Notes under the pieces: model-generated
What the model was told of the DNA's origin: nothing
Seen by the model: the letters and a program-made list of their open reading frames with translations, nothing else
Databases searched by the model: none
Position numbers and translations under genes: made by a program
Shown: piece by piece, positions 14,451 to 25,109 of the stretch
How positions within the stretch are numbered: the stretch's first letter is position 1
Layout of the letters: every line of letters starts with the position of its first letter
From: Apis mellifera
Lineage: Eukaryota; Arthropoda; Insecta; Hymenoptera; Apidae
Reading direction: 5' to 3'
Assembly (NCBI RefSeq): GCF_003254395.2
Contig: NC_037642.1
Location: forward strand, 7,639,736-7,703,735
DNA length: 64,000 nt

Positions 14451-17400
14451 CTCTTCCTCTATCCTTCCAACTCTCGTTGGAAAACCATAAACACGATTAC
14501 GAAACGAGGGCTCGGTCGTCGAGTGGCTCTGAGCGGAGCTGAGCGCTTCTCGCGAGGATGAAAATCATGGAGAGTGGGGGGGAGGGGAGCAGAGAAGAGG
14601 ATCGAGGAGCGTTTAGGAAGCGGGGAGTGGAGGGGAATATTCGGTAATTCGAGAGACATAATCGGATCGGTGTCGCGTTTCGCGAGTTGTAGAAGAGTTG
14701 GTCGGGTCAATCCTGCCCTCCTCGTTTGCGACGGGGGTGGGGATCAGCTGTTTTTATACCTGGCTCTCCCTCGAATCGTTTTTTCGAATCATCCCCCGAG
14801 GGGGGTTGGAAAATTGGCGCGACGACGCCTCGTGTCGTTACCGTTCCCATTGGGTCCACTGCTAATTAGGTAGAGGCGTAATTGGCGGAATCGAGTCGGA
14901 GGGGAAACGAGGCCGGGGTACGGTTGAACGATCGGATGGACGGATCGACTTGGAGGATCGCTTCGATTATGGACGTGTTGTGGATCATTATCTTCTAATT
15001 TTTATAGAATTCTCAATCTTCAACGTATAATCGCGTTTCTGTTACGAGTAGGGAAATATTTGTTATTCATTCATCATTGGCACAATTTGTTTCTCCGATT
15101 GATTCGATTATTTTTTTTCCTTTTTTAATTCGATTCGTTTGATATTTCATTCCACCTTCGCCTTCCCCGGAGCAAATCGATCCACGCATCTCGATTTAAT
15201 TTCTCGTTCGAGTGGAACATTTAGGTTCCATAAATATAAAAGCGTATCTTGGGAGATGGGTGAGATGGGCGAGATATAGAGAGGATGCAGAAGTGTTGGT
15301 ACGATTCCAATTTTCTTGAATCAAATATCGGGTTCTTGCATCGGATGCCAAGATCGGAAATCGGTATTCACGGTTCCCCGGCTCAAAGATACAAGGATGG
15401 ACGGAAATATTTTTAATTCAATAATCTAATGGCAAGGAAACGTGGAAACGTTGGAGAGCCGTCAAAGAATATTTATTTCCCGCGATATCGATATTACTCG
15501 GGATCAAGAAAAATATACCTACGTCCTCGCTGTACGGTGATCAATCTCGCGTGAAAAAATAAATCGCGGCGGGGAGAGGAGTGTAAAGGTCAATAATCTG
15601 CCCTTGAACACCATCGCCATCGCTCCTTCTCTCGCACAATGCTGAAAATATATCAGGAGACCAAGTTTTCGATCCTCCACAGCTTTCCCTCCGCCCGTTT
15701 TCAAACTTCGTCTTATTCTTGCTCAACCAATTTGGCCGCGTTCCTCAACCCGTCGCGAATAACGTTCGGGAGAGGACGAAAAGAAAGGCCAGCTTTTCCC
15801 TCCAACCCGAGTTTTGGCTCGTTGCCGGCGGATCGAGCGAGAATCGTCTCGGATACGCGGCTTTAACGCCTATGCGCTCCTACGTATCCTCCAAGCCCGA
15901 GTGAAAAAGTGGTCGATGGTTTACAAGGACCACCGGCCTCGATAATTCGCCGATCGACAACTCCGATCGTTTTCATTCAACTCCGGGATGAAAAATAACG
16001 CCCTGTTTCGTCCCTAATTGTGATTAAATACCGAGCAAAGTGCGAATAAAATTCTAAATACTCGATATTATTCAAATATATTATAATATATAAATATATA
16101 TATATATAATATGATTAAATAGTAGTCGAGTGAAATTAATGGAATGGAAATGGCATAAATTAAAATTATTACGACTTGTATAGAATTTTATTGGTTAATA
16201 ATATCGAGTAAGCAAGTATTTTTACGATGTCCATATATTATTTTGAAAGAAAGAAAAGAAAAAATACTTTCACCGATGAAATAGATTTATTACGAAAATT
16301 TATTTCCCAATTTTTAACCGTGCAATTATATTTAAACGCGTTTCGAATATACATTACAGCCAACCCGAGCCTCGAACAACTTGACAACGAAAAGACGACG
16401 GAAGAAGAGTCGAATAAAGAAGGAGGAATGGAAAATCATCGGCATGGTTAACGAAAACCGTATCACGGAGATGAAATAATTGGGGTACACCGCGTGCACG
16501 TTTCGTCGATGGCTTAACGGTATAGACATTGACATTGTTATGCCTGTGGGCACAATAGGGGTGACAGTAGAGAGGGGGAGGGGAGAGAGAGGAGTAGCAG
16601 GGGTGTTTCGCAGAATTACGGGAGGGACAGTGGACGGGTTAGGCCGCGCGCCATCCCCATTGTATCATCGCCTCTGTATTATACACCCCGTGTACCGTTT
16701 CGGAAACGCCTTCCATCTTAATATAACTCCATTTCCATGAAGCGCGCGCTGCTCGTTTCTCGTTCGGGGGTTACGTAACGATCGATCGATCCAGGTACGG
16801 AGAGGCAGTTTCTCGAGAAAGTTCGTAACCGAATAACGAGTAATTCAGACTATGTTTGATGGTTGAAATTAACTGTTCGCCTCGAATGATGGCCGAGAGG
16901 AACGGTGCAGCTCCCTATCTCATCGATTATGGAATATCTCTCTAATTTTTATCCTTCGTCGCATTCATTCTCGATTAATTTTTTTTTTTTTTTGCAACTC
17001 GTTACCGAGATGTATATCGAGTTATTATAATCGAGGATAAATGCTCGAAGAACGACTTTCGTTCAAATTGTCCCAGAATTGTTGAACGACAAATTGTATT
17101 TCGTCTCTCACTTATTAATTAACTTTTCTAAAAAGGAGAGAATATTATTTTTTCAAATAATACGTATATATATACTTAATAATTTTCATTGATTCCTTCG
17201 TTTCGTAGAAAAATCGTTTAAATTGGCCGAGAATAAAGGTTGGTTTTTATGGTATTGGCCAAGAGTACAGCGTAGGCTTCCGTGCGTTACGTAAGAATCG
17301 ATCATCTTCGGGTATTACGCGGAGTTTAATGGCTCGTGGATGTTTACTTCGCGGAGGGTCGAAATCGCACGGGGGAGAATCCCTCGTTACTATCGACAAG

Positions 17401-18956
17401 CTCGGTTCCATCTCGCAGTGTGATTTATTGCGAAATAACAGGCTCCAAGTGTCCCGTGCCAGGTAAAGCCCCGACAATGTCCGGAACACCTACGAATTAA
17501 CCGGATAAATGGTGTTTCGACCGACGAGAGAGAGAGAGAGGAAGGGTGCTCGAGGTTGGAGAGATTCGCTTTTACTTTTCATAATTGTTAAAAGTTTTGC
17601 CGTTCAATTTCGGACGAGAGAGAAGCTTTTTCGAATCGGTCTATGAAAGATGTAGATCATTCGTGATAAATATAGTGGCCGTTGATCTTTCGGTGTTGGA
17701 AGAAGCGCGTTTGAATTATCTCGGAAAAGGATTGATCATTGAAATTTTTCTTTGGTAAATTTTTCTGGTAATTAAGAATTCTTCGAGACTCTCTTCGAAT
17801 CTCTTTTCAAAAGTCTTCCGGTTTTATGGCTATTGACCATTTATAACGTTGACCGCATTGACCACTGTACGAATCCACTGTAATCATTTCTAGTGTCAAA
17901 GTCGTAAAGGAAAGAAAATATTTTTATTGTGTTTCGGGGAAAATTTATTATTGGGCGTAAGTCGGAAGTGGAAGAAATTTGGCAAGAAGTGAATATAAAT
18001 GTTGCTTCTCTCTAATAGGATTAGGTTAAATAGGATTGATCTAATAACAATGTATATTCATATTTGTAAAAGAAGATTAAAATTAATTAATTTAAATTTA
18101 ATTTAAACCTAGTTTATAAATCGAAAGGTTGGGGCCTATTGTTTGGTTGAAAATGAATTCGTCTGCACGAAATATGTAATTATCCTATTTTTTTCGAGAA
18201 GCATATACTCATTTCGATTAACGGAGAATACACGGTGTTTCTCTGATGTTTAAGAATCGATTCAATCCAATTTCTCCATATTTATCGACAGACTTTCCTG
18301 TTTCATCTCTTCCATTTCTTTATAAAATTCATCCAAGCCTATTACATAACTCGTAGAAAAGTTTAATCATTTTACCGGCCGTAATGTAACAGTACGTACG
18401 AAGAGAGAAAAAAAATATTATCGCGCGTATTAACACGCGATAATTAATTGATCATGAAACAAGGAATAATCACGTTTGGAGAGGAAAAATAGTAATCGCG
18501 GGGAGAGTCGAAAAGCTAACAGCTTTTTGGATAAAAGCGATGGACCAGTTTTTGCTCGTCGCGCTGGTTTATTAATGCAACGGATGATCGTTCCTCGCTT
18601 CGTTAAAACGTAATCACGTTCAATTATCCGAACAAAGTGTCCGCCATTTCGGTCGGATAATCGAGGTCGCGCTGTAATTTGAATAAACCACCGCGCGAAA
18701 AATCCGCCGATGCGTATCGCGAGGACAAAAACGAAACGTTAACCGACTCTCCGCTTTCATCGTCGGCCGAAAATATTTTCATCCAACCGATACATATAGA
18801 AATGTGTGTGTATGTGTGTGTCCGTTTAACCTTCTTGGAGATGCAATTTTTGCGATTATAAACCAACCGATTATATCCTTCGAATCGGTCATCACGTCGA
18901 ATATCTCGAAATATTAATAAACCTTTGCTAAGAATCCCACGACGAAATATATTCGT

Positions 18957-19033
18957 AAAAGAAAAAAAAAAGAAAAAAAGAAAAAAAAGGAGGAAAGAAA
19001 AAAAGAAGAAGAAGAAGAAGAAAGAGGAGAAAA
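18957..19033. repeat. homopurine tract, 77 nt
   Basis: An unbroken run of A and G including five GAA units near its end. Such mirror-like purine strands can form triplex DNA and exclude nucleosomes; both are inference here. Confidence 0.85.
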
Positions 19034-19167
19034 CAACGAAGAGGAGAGAAGCGCGAGGATTAAACGCAACGACGTCTGGCCCATCCTTTAATCCGGTCGA
19101 ATATTAACCAGATTCGCGGCCCTGGTCCTTTCATATTTCGCCGGTGACGGCATCCTTCGACCTCCAG

Positions 19168-19189
19168 TCTCCTCTCCTCTCCTCTCCTC
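19168..19189. repeat. TCTCC pentanucleotide repeat
   Basis: Four copies of a CT-rich pentamer in tandem, equivalent to GAGAG-type sites on the other strand. Confidence 0.8.
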
Positions 19190-19702
19190 GATCGAGAAGG
19201 AGCAAAAAAAAAAGATCCAAAGATCGAAAAAAGTGAAAACAAAAAAGAAAGAAAGAAGAGGGGAAAAAAAGAGAAAGAAAGAAAAATCATCAGCGAGAGG
19301 AGAGAAATCGGAAGAATGTGGGGGTGGAGAAGGAGGAGGTGGAGGTGGAGGATGAAAAGGGATACGCGTCGATTCGCGACATTATGCAAACGCGATAGGG
19401 ACGCTTGTGTACGCGCCACTGTCGCGAAACGCAACGGGGGCAGAGAGCCGTAGGGGTCTGGGGGGTGGAAGTGTGCCGCGCGGGATGAGAGAGAGTCATA
19501 AAATCGAGCGAAGTGAACGCCAGGAGGGAGACACTGAGTGATGTCGGTGACAGCCGCCTCTCTGCCCTCCTCCGCCTCCGCCGCCTCCTGTCGCTATTAC
19601 TCACCCAACGCCGAATACCATTCAAAGTTCGAAACCGCACGTTCGCGACCCAATTCCTGCGTGGAGTCAGCTGTTCGTTCGGTTCATTCAAAGCTCGATC
19701 GA

Positions 19703-19719
19703 CCGCCGCCGCCGCCGCC

Positions 19720-19750
<31 letters not shown>
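19703..19750. repeat. CCG trinucleotide repeat joined to CTGG tetranucleotide repeat
   Basis: Six CCG units (19703-19720) run directly into about seven CTGG units (19722-19750). Two adjacent GC-rich microsatellites of different period are unusual in this AT-rich setting. Confidence 0.9.
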
Positions 19751-19752
<2 letters not shown>

Positions 19753-19798
19753 TCCCGCGAGCAGACGCGTTGAATTAATAACCGGGGAAATAACAAAC

Positions 19799-19860
19799 AA
19801 AAAAAAAAAAAAAAAAAAGGAAAAAGGAAAAAGGAAAGAAAGAAAGAAAGGAAAGGGGGG
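19799..19860. repeat. homopurine tract, 62 nt
   Basis: Unbroken A/G run; purine-rich sequence with few interruptions continues to about 19965. Confidence 0.85.
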
Positions 19861-20789
19861 TAAAAAAAAGGGAGCTGGTGAAAAAAGGAAAAAGGAAACA
19901 GGGAGAGAGGGGGAGGGGGGAAGAGCGAGAGTGGGGAAAAAGGAATAGGAGAGGAAAAAAGAAGCGGCGATAAAACGAAACGATGTTTAACGCCGGTCGA
20001 GTGTTTTCCCAACCCCCCGATTGCCCTCCCTGCGTATAACACCCCTTTGGCCGAGCGATGAAATATGGCAACGAGTCGAGAATGACAACGAGTCGATACG
20101 ATTCTATAAATTGGCCGGGTCTCTTCGAGCACGTTCCAACGGGTCTGTCCGACGGCCGGAATTTAACCGAGCATCGTTATTTGTCAGGATCATCGACTGC
20201 GTTATTTAAGACGGCGAGCAAGAGCGACGAAACTTCTTGCCAAGAAGCGCGAACCTCGCGCTTCTATTTTACTATTTCTGGCGCGATACGCACAGTTTTT
20301 TCCTCTCCTTGGCAAACACGCGTGAAAAATTTCGAACGATCTTCGAAATTTCGCGATGGGAATATACGGTATCTTTTTGAGAAGGTATTTAACGAAACTG
20401 TACCGTATCGATCCGATCAATAATAACCATCCATCGACACTTTCGTCGTTATTATTATACGAGGTCGAAGAACGTTTCCTCTTCTCTGAAAAAGCGCACC
20501 ATCGCATGGGTTGTAAATGGCCAATTTCTAAGAACGTAACCGCGAAGAGGTGCGGAAAGTTATCACTTGCGTAGTCGGGGTTTCACCGGGCACGAGTGAA
20601 AAACGATACGACGGTTCGTTTTGTTGTTCGTTCCGTCCTAGAGGTTCACATCGAACGCGTAACGAGAATCCGCCTAGGTAAAGATAGAAACTTGGACGCG
20701 GAGCGGAGAGCGTGGTAGAGAGTGGAGTCGAACCGATTCTGGCTTTCCTCTTTACCCAGACGTAGGAATCGAAGAAACGAGGGATTCTC

Positions 20790-21450
20790 GACGATGCCGT
20801 GTGCCCGTCCTCCTCGTGTGTTCGTCGGTCTCGTTCGTCGTCGTCCGTCGGCGGTCTCGTTGGTAGTGGTGTAGCGATGGCGGAGAATCCCGTGGTTCGC
20901 GGTCTCGCCGGCGCGGCGCTGCGGTCGGGGCGCAGTGGTGGGGACGTAGGCGGCGCCAGGGGACGCATTGGCCGCGCTCGGTGGGCGTGACTGCGCGCCT
21001 CCCACTCCTTGGCGTAGCGCGGCGCTGATTGACAGTTGGCGAACGACTGCGGACGGCGCAGGATCTAAAACCGCGCTAGGCGCTGCTCTCCACGCTCGCT
21101 CGCTCCGCTCTTCTCTTACCCGTCGATGTACCCGGTGCTTTTTCGTGGGGGAAGAACTCGAAACACGCATATTCCCGTGGCTGCCTTTGCCCGCCGGCCC
21201 GCGCGCAACATATACACCAACCTTCCACCTTCTGTCCGCCGGAGTTACGAGTGGCACACGCAGTAGTAGTTACGGTTAGGGAGGAGGGTCGGCCGCCGTC
21301 TCGCGGACAGCTCTCTCGCGCGTCACCTCTTCTCTCACTCCTCTGCGTGACCGGTTCGTTCGTTCAGTAATCGCCGCGAGGAGGAACGCGCTTCTTCTTC
21401 CGCCGCGGACTCCGTCTACGACGCGATATCCGACCGTTTTCCCACACTCG
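20790..21450 (+). promoter_or_regulatory. hth: CpG-rich hth promoter region
   Basis: GC content and CpG density rise sharply here compared with both flanks, with many CGCG, GCGC and CCGCCG runs. The region holds a CCAAT box in reverse (ATTGG, about 20967), GC-box-like GGGCGTG (about 20983), a perfect PBX-MEIS composite site (21026-21035) and an Initiator-like TCAGT at 21364-21368. No convincing TATA box or downstream promoter element was found. It sits directly before the ATG-depleted leader, which supports promoter function. The exact start site cannot be fixed by eye. Confidence 0.5.
21026..21035 (+). promoter_or_regulatory. PBX-MEIS (Exd-Hth) composite binding site TGATTGACAG
   Basis: The decamer TGATTGACAG is an exact match to the composite PBX/PREP-MEIS consensus: PBC half-site TGATT and MEIS half-site TGACAG. 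It lies in the CpG-rich promoter of the gene that encodes the MEIS-class protein itself, so direct autoregulation by Exd-Hth is a natural inference. About 0.1 exact matches are expected by chance in 64 kb on both strands. Confidence 0.55.
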
Positions 21451-21966
21451 TCGCGTGGAGAATCATCGGTAAATACGGATTGAACTCGGTTGTGTCTGTC
21501 GTGTTATTATTGTATCGTCGTTGTATTTAAACGGTAAACCACGGAGATCTGTTTGGCGCGCTACGGGACGACATTGAAAAGGAAAACAAGAGATAACTCG
21601 TGCAACGCATCGAGGCTACTTTCGAGGCTTGAGTTTTCGTTCGTGTCGCGCGAACACGCGACCACGAACGAATCTTCGATTCCACGAATTTTTACTGACG
21701 GATTTAACAACGGTGGACATTGACGTAATTTCCCGTCGCGCGAGAACCTCGCGTATATCTCCGCTCCCTTCTCATCGAATCGTCGAAAGATCATCGTCCA
21801 GATATCGGTTGTGTCTCGCGTCCAAGCTGTTTCGAAGCAACGCAGTGTGTCACGCGCGCGACCCTCGTCCACGCGAGTAACGCCATCCATTTGTGCTCCG
21901 TCTTATCGATTTCCCATCACCAGTGCATCTATCCGAAACTGCATCCGACGCCTTGAATTCGCGCCA

Positions 21967-22071
21967 ATGATCGACGGTGTATCGAAGGATATAAACGTGT
22001 CCACCACAGTGACGTATCACACACGCGTATCTTTCCGGTGTTTATCCGTGCCGTTTATTACTGTGAAATAA
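21967..22071 (+). other. upstream ORF 1 in the hth leader (34 codons)
   Basis: The first ATG in the leader opens a 34-codon frame (MIDGVSKD...FITVK) ending in TAA. It resembles no known peptide. It ends 1.2 kb before the main start, so it could permit reinitiation. Confidence 0.35.
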
Positions 22072-22325
22072 CATAATCCAGTGCATCCTCGGATCTCTCT
22101 TCTCCGACGGCCAATACACTCGTGGACCCGATACCCATAGTGGACATCAGCGCATCCGTGATAATTGAGGATCGTGTGATAAATACGCGCATACACCTTG
22201 GTGACGAATCGAATAAAAAAGAAAAGAAGAAGAAAAATTCATTCTCGTGATTTCTCTGATCCGTCGGGAAACTCGAACAGCCCCCTCCCCTCCCCCTTAC
22301 AATTTTTCTTACATTTACATTTTTA

Positions 22326-22397
22326 ATGCCTTATCAACCGAGAGGGATCAGCTTGCCCCGGAGAGACGAGTTTAAAGAGGTTGGATCGAAAAATTGA
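22326..22397 (+). other. upstream ORF 2 in the hth leader (23 codons)
   Basis: This short frame (MPYQPRGISL...VGSKN, TGA) is the second of four leader ATGs. Nothing about the peptide is recognisable. It is listed because upstream ATGs are otherwise strongly avoided here. Confidence 0.3.
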
Positions 22398-22476
22398 TTT
22401 TCGGGGGAAGAGGAAACGTCGGAGAAAAGTGGGAATTGAAATATATAGAAGAGAGAAGAGAAGATCGACGAGTAGC

Positions 22477-22502
22477 GAAGAAGAAGAAGAAGAAGAAGAA
22501 GA
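22477..22502. repeat. GAA trinucleotide repeat in the hth leader
   Basis: About eight GAA units within the predicted 5' UTR, followed at 22522-22536 by a short TA repeat. Confidence 0.85.
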
Positions 22503-22536
22503 CAGGAAAGGAAATCGAGCGATATATATATATATA

Positions 22537-22551
22537 ATGTCGCGAGACTGA
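22537..22551 (+). other. upstream ORF 3 in the hth leader (4 codons)
   Basis: A minimal ATG-stop frame (M-S-R-D, TGA) directly after a TA microsatellite. Minimal uORFs can stall or recycle ribosomes; no such effect can be read from the sequence itself. Confidence 0.25.
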
Positions 22552-22617
22552 CGTTACGGAGAGGCACGCTCTCTCTGGGTGGTGTGTCGGTACAGCGGAA
22601 GTTCCGCCGGTGTGACG

Positions 22618-22692
22618 ATGAGGAAGCACGTGTGTCCGGCCGTAGCCGTGGTCCTGCTGCAGCGTTCAACCGCGCGAGCCAAGCTGTGCTGA
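22618..22692 (+). other. upstream ORF 4 in the hth leader (24 codons, hydrophobic)
   Basis: This is the last upstream ATG before the hth start. It opens MRKHVCPAVAVVLLQ..., a basic start followed by a short hydrophobic run, ending TGA. The start context (GACG before ATG, A at +4) is moderate. It does not overlap the main ORF. The hydrophobic run may be chance. Confidence 0.3.
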
Positions 22693-22913
22693 CGCTCGCT
22701 TCGATTTCTCGTCGTCGAACAGCGTGTCGCCGGTCGACTCGGATCGTCCAAGGACCCGACGGAGCAGCCATCCAGCCGTACCGCGTCGCAAGTAGCGTGG
22801 CGGAACACGATCGAGGACCGTCGGCGCCGATTTCCTTCTCCATCCAGTAATTTTTTTTAACACCGTCGTTTCGAAATTAATCATTGCTCAACGAGGAGAA
22901 AGGGGTGGATAAT

Positions 22914-22917
<4 letters not shown>

Positions 22918-22944
<27 letters not shown>
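22918..22944. repeat. AT dinucleotide repeat in the hth leader
   Basis: Thirteen AT units within the ATG-free part of the leader, 340 nt before the start codon. Confidence 0.9.
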
Positions 22945-23283
22945 CCGTGGATAAATCTGGCGGTGAAGGGGAATAGGAAAGGGAGGAGGAAAGTGTGAAC
23001 TGTGGAACACGGACGGCATCGGCCAGCGACGGCATCTGTCTCGTTCCCCCTTGTTGTTGTGGATTTATCCTGCGTGATATTCGGCGAAAGGAAATAATCC
23101 GCGAGTCCTTTGAGTGTGACGAAAGAAACGGAAACGGGCAAACCGATCGCCGCGATAAGGCGGATCGAAAAGTGGGGAAACCAGTGTGTGTGAAGTGTTC
23201 GAGGTTACTTGCTTATACTGTGGGAAAATACAGCCGCTACGGTGGCTCAGCACGCAGAGTTCCCCGGCGCGGCCAGGGCGTTC

Positions 23284-23298
23284 ATGGCGCAGCCAAGG
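23284..23298 (+). CDS. hth: homothorax coding exon 1 (MAQPR), translation start
   Basis: These five codons encode MAQPR, the invariant start of insect Hth proteins (MEIS proteins start MAQ-R-Y). The exon ends with AGG followed by the donor GTACGT at 23299, phase 0, and the next exon opens with TATGACGAT (YDD), which restores the family N-terminus. An in-frame TGA at 23191-23193, with no ATG after it until 23284, makes this the first possible in-frame methionine. The start context is weak at -3 (T) but has G at +4. The exon is far too short to be found by ORF length; its identity rests on the join to exon 2 and on family conservation. Confidence 0.93.
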
Positions 23299-23407
23299 GT
23301 ACGTGATCGATGATTATACGATCTTTCGGATACAGGGATCGAATATTTCTGCTCGAGACTCAGCCGCGTGGTATATAGGTGTCGAATGGTAGGAAAGTGA
23401 TTTCAAG

Positions 23408-23409
<2 letters not shown>

Positions 23410-23438
<29 letters not shown>
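23410..23438. repeat. CT dinucleotide repeat
   Basis: About 14 CT units near the start of intron 1; GAGA on the opposite strand. Confidence 0.85.
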
Positions 23439-23439
<1 letters not shown>

Positions 23440-25085
23440 ATAACTTCGTTCCTTATCCGAGTAATACGTGAAATCGTGATAGACGATAGACGATAGGACG
23501 TGATAGGACGTTAGCTCCTCGTAATTGTTGGAGGGGGGATTGATAGGGAAGTGATCGATGCTTGGAAACTTTTTCATTTATGTATATTTTTAAAATTATT
23601 TTTTATTCGACTAACGTACGATTGCCCGTAATAGGTGTCGCTTCTTGTTGCTCCTGTAACTGTTATTATGGAAGGTATCGATCATTGGAAAACGATAACA
23701 AGTATATGTATTTATATTTATATCCGTGATTCGTGATTGTTTACGAATAAACGTTGCTTCTTGTCCCCTCTTTGTATCGTTATAACGATCGATGATAGAA
23801 AAAGTGGCTCGACGATGGTTCAAATATTTCCAATCTCGGCCGGATGAATTAAAACGATCGTCGACGTGGATCGTGCATCGATACCAAGTGTCGTTTCGCC
23901 AATTATATCGCCACTCGTGAATCAGAGAATCCGAAATTCCGCCCGTCGGTAGATGCTCTTCGTCTCGTGCTGCTCCATCTCCGAATAGATCGATTCTCTA
24001 AAGAGAAAAATTTTCAAAATCGGGAAGTGCAATCCGTTTTCCAATCTTAAGAAGACACTTGTATCGGGGGTGGATCGGAGTAGAGAGTGTGCTCGATAGA
24101 ATTTCGCGAAAGTGGATCGGGTTAAATCGAGTTGTGGAACAGGAGGACGTGTAGGATACGATTCGTGCACGATTTGAACAAGAGTAGGACTTTAAACTTC
24201 GCTGTAATTGAGCAACTAGGATGCTCGAATACGGGATCATGCGTAGACTGAGCCTCGAAGAGTGCTATCTAAGGATCGGCCTCTTTCCCGTAAGTGTAAT
24301 TTTATTCTCGACTCCTGCCGTGTTGCGAAAAGGGGGAAGAAAAAATTTGGTGAAAATCCTCGAATCGTTGGAAGAGCGAGAATACCCGCCTAATTCTTGT
24401 TTAATTTTACTCGATCGAGTTCCTTTAAAGAGAGAGAGAGAGAGAGAAAAGTGCTCGAAAAGAAATCGTAGAACGATTTTATAGATGGAAAGAAATCAGA
24501 GAATCACGCGTAGAGAGATACTTTGGCGAGAGCATAACAGTTGGATGGTCGAGTGAAACTCGGATAAGAGTTACGTGGTTCCTGTTCGGGTAAAAGAAAC
24601 GAGTCGTCGCGTGCAAATGCGGTGTCGCCGATCCCGGGATTCGAATGGTCCGTTCCGGAGAAATCGTCTCGAGGGACAACCCGAAATTATCATTTTACGC
24701 GAATACCGTGCTCGAATATTGACACGCTATCGGGATGCACGCTCGGGGAGTCGATACGTGGATCGATTGCGATTCTTCCGTCGTCGAAATCCGTTTCTAT
24801 CCACTGTTCGTCGTCCTCGACGCGTTCTGGCCGATCTTCTCGCTCTGGGAAAAATCGAATCGACGCTGGATCGGACGCTGCACTGTCCGTCGGATGTGGA
24901 ATAGCGTCCACTCGGTGACGAGGTGTCTCTTCGATTCTTTCTCCTCCGAGTTTCCTAAGTTTTCCAATTCTACATTCTTCTCCTGAAGACAATTGTCGAG
25001 ACAGTTTCTTGGACAATGCAATTTATTTGTTTATTTATCAGTGAAAATTGGCGGGGAAAGTTTTGTAACTTTTTTTTTTTGAATC

Positions 25086-25109
25086 AAATCGATTCAGTTG
25101 AATCGATTT
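25086..25109. repeat. perfect inverted repeat, 10-bp arms, 4-nt spacer
   Basis: AAATCGATTC, spacer AGTT, GAATCGATTT. Each arm contains ATCGAT, the core of DREF/BEAF-type insulator motifs in flies. The RNA could fold as a short hairpin in intron 1. About half such an event is expected by chance in this length. Confidence 0.5.

Larger units (their letters stand above)
7010..18900. other. upstream intergenic DNA, no gene seen
   Basis: Mostly AT-rich, with CpG-rich pockets around 9590-9950, 11100-11600, 12300-12700 and 14240-14950. Microsatellites lie at 13826-13841 (TA), 14108-14129 (GA), 14190-14210 (AGG) and 14422-14450 (CA). No open frame has family similarity. A 7-bp-arm inverted repeat containing an octamer site lies at 8757-8776. 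Confidence 0.55.
18900..20789. other. promoter-proximal low-complexity region
   Basis: This stretch holds homopurine blocks (18957-19033, 19799-19860 and purine-rich continuations), TCTCC repeats (19168-19189) and adjacent CCG and CTGG repeats (19703-19750). The long minus-strand frame across it (280 codons) is made of the complement of these repeats and is not a gene. The position 1-2 kb before the promoter suggests a nucleosome-poor or GAGA-factor-type region. Confidence 0.5.
21129..23283 (+). other. hth: hth 5' untranslated leader (predicted, unspliced, about 2.1 kb)
   Basis: The stretch has no recognisable coding exon but a very strong strand bias: four ATG triplets (21967, 22326, 22537, 22618) against 27 CAT triplets on the same strand. 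Selection against upstream starts in a leader read on the + strand explains this well, and the lack of any interruption suggests one continuous exon. The last 663 nt before the start codon contain no ATG. The left edge is set by the last preceding ATG at 21126 and is approximate. Microsatellites (GAA, TA) lie inside it. An alternatively spliced leader cannot be excluded. Confidence 0.6.

Noticed and set aside
19290..20132. 280-codon minus-strand open frame
   Set aside because: It is the complement of homopurine and GCC/CTGG repeats, giving Phe/Leu/Ser/Pro runs with no domain. Low-complexity shadow.
20646..21257. 203-codon minus-strand open frame at the promoter
   Set aside because: Overlapping open frames in several phases are expected in CpG-rich DNA. 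No family resemblance, and it spans the promoter.
24221..24300. Possible alternative first exon ending at a GTAAGT donor (about 24291)
   Set aside because: ATG frame before it is unrelated to hth, and no promoter signal or conserved residues support it.
24628..24660. tRNA B-box-like GGATTCGAATGG
   Set aside because: Does not match the B-box consensus fully and no A-box or cloverleaf could be built around it.
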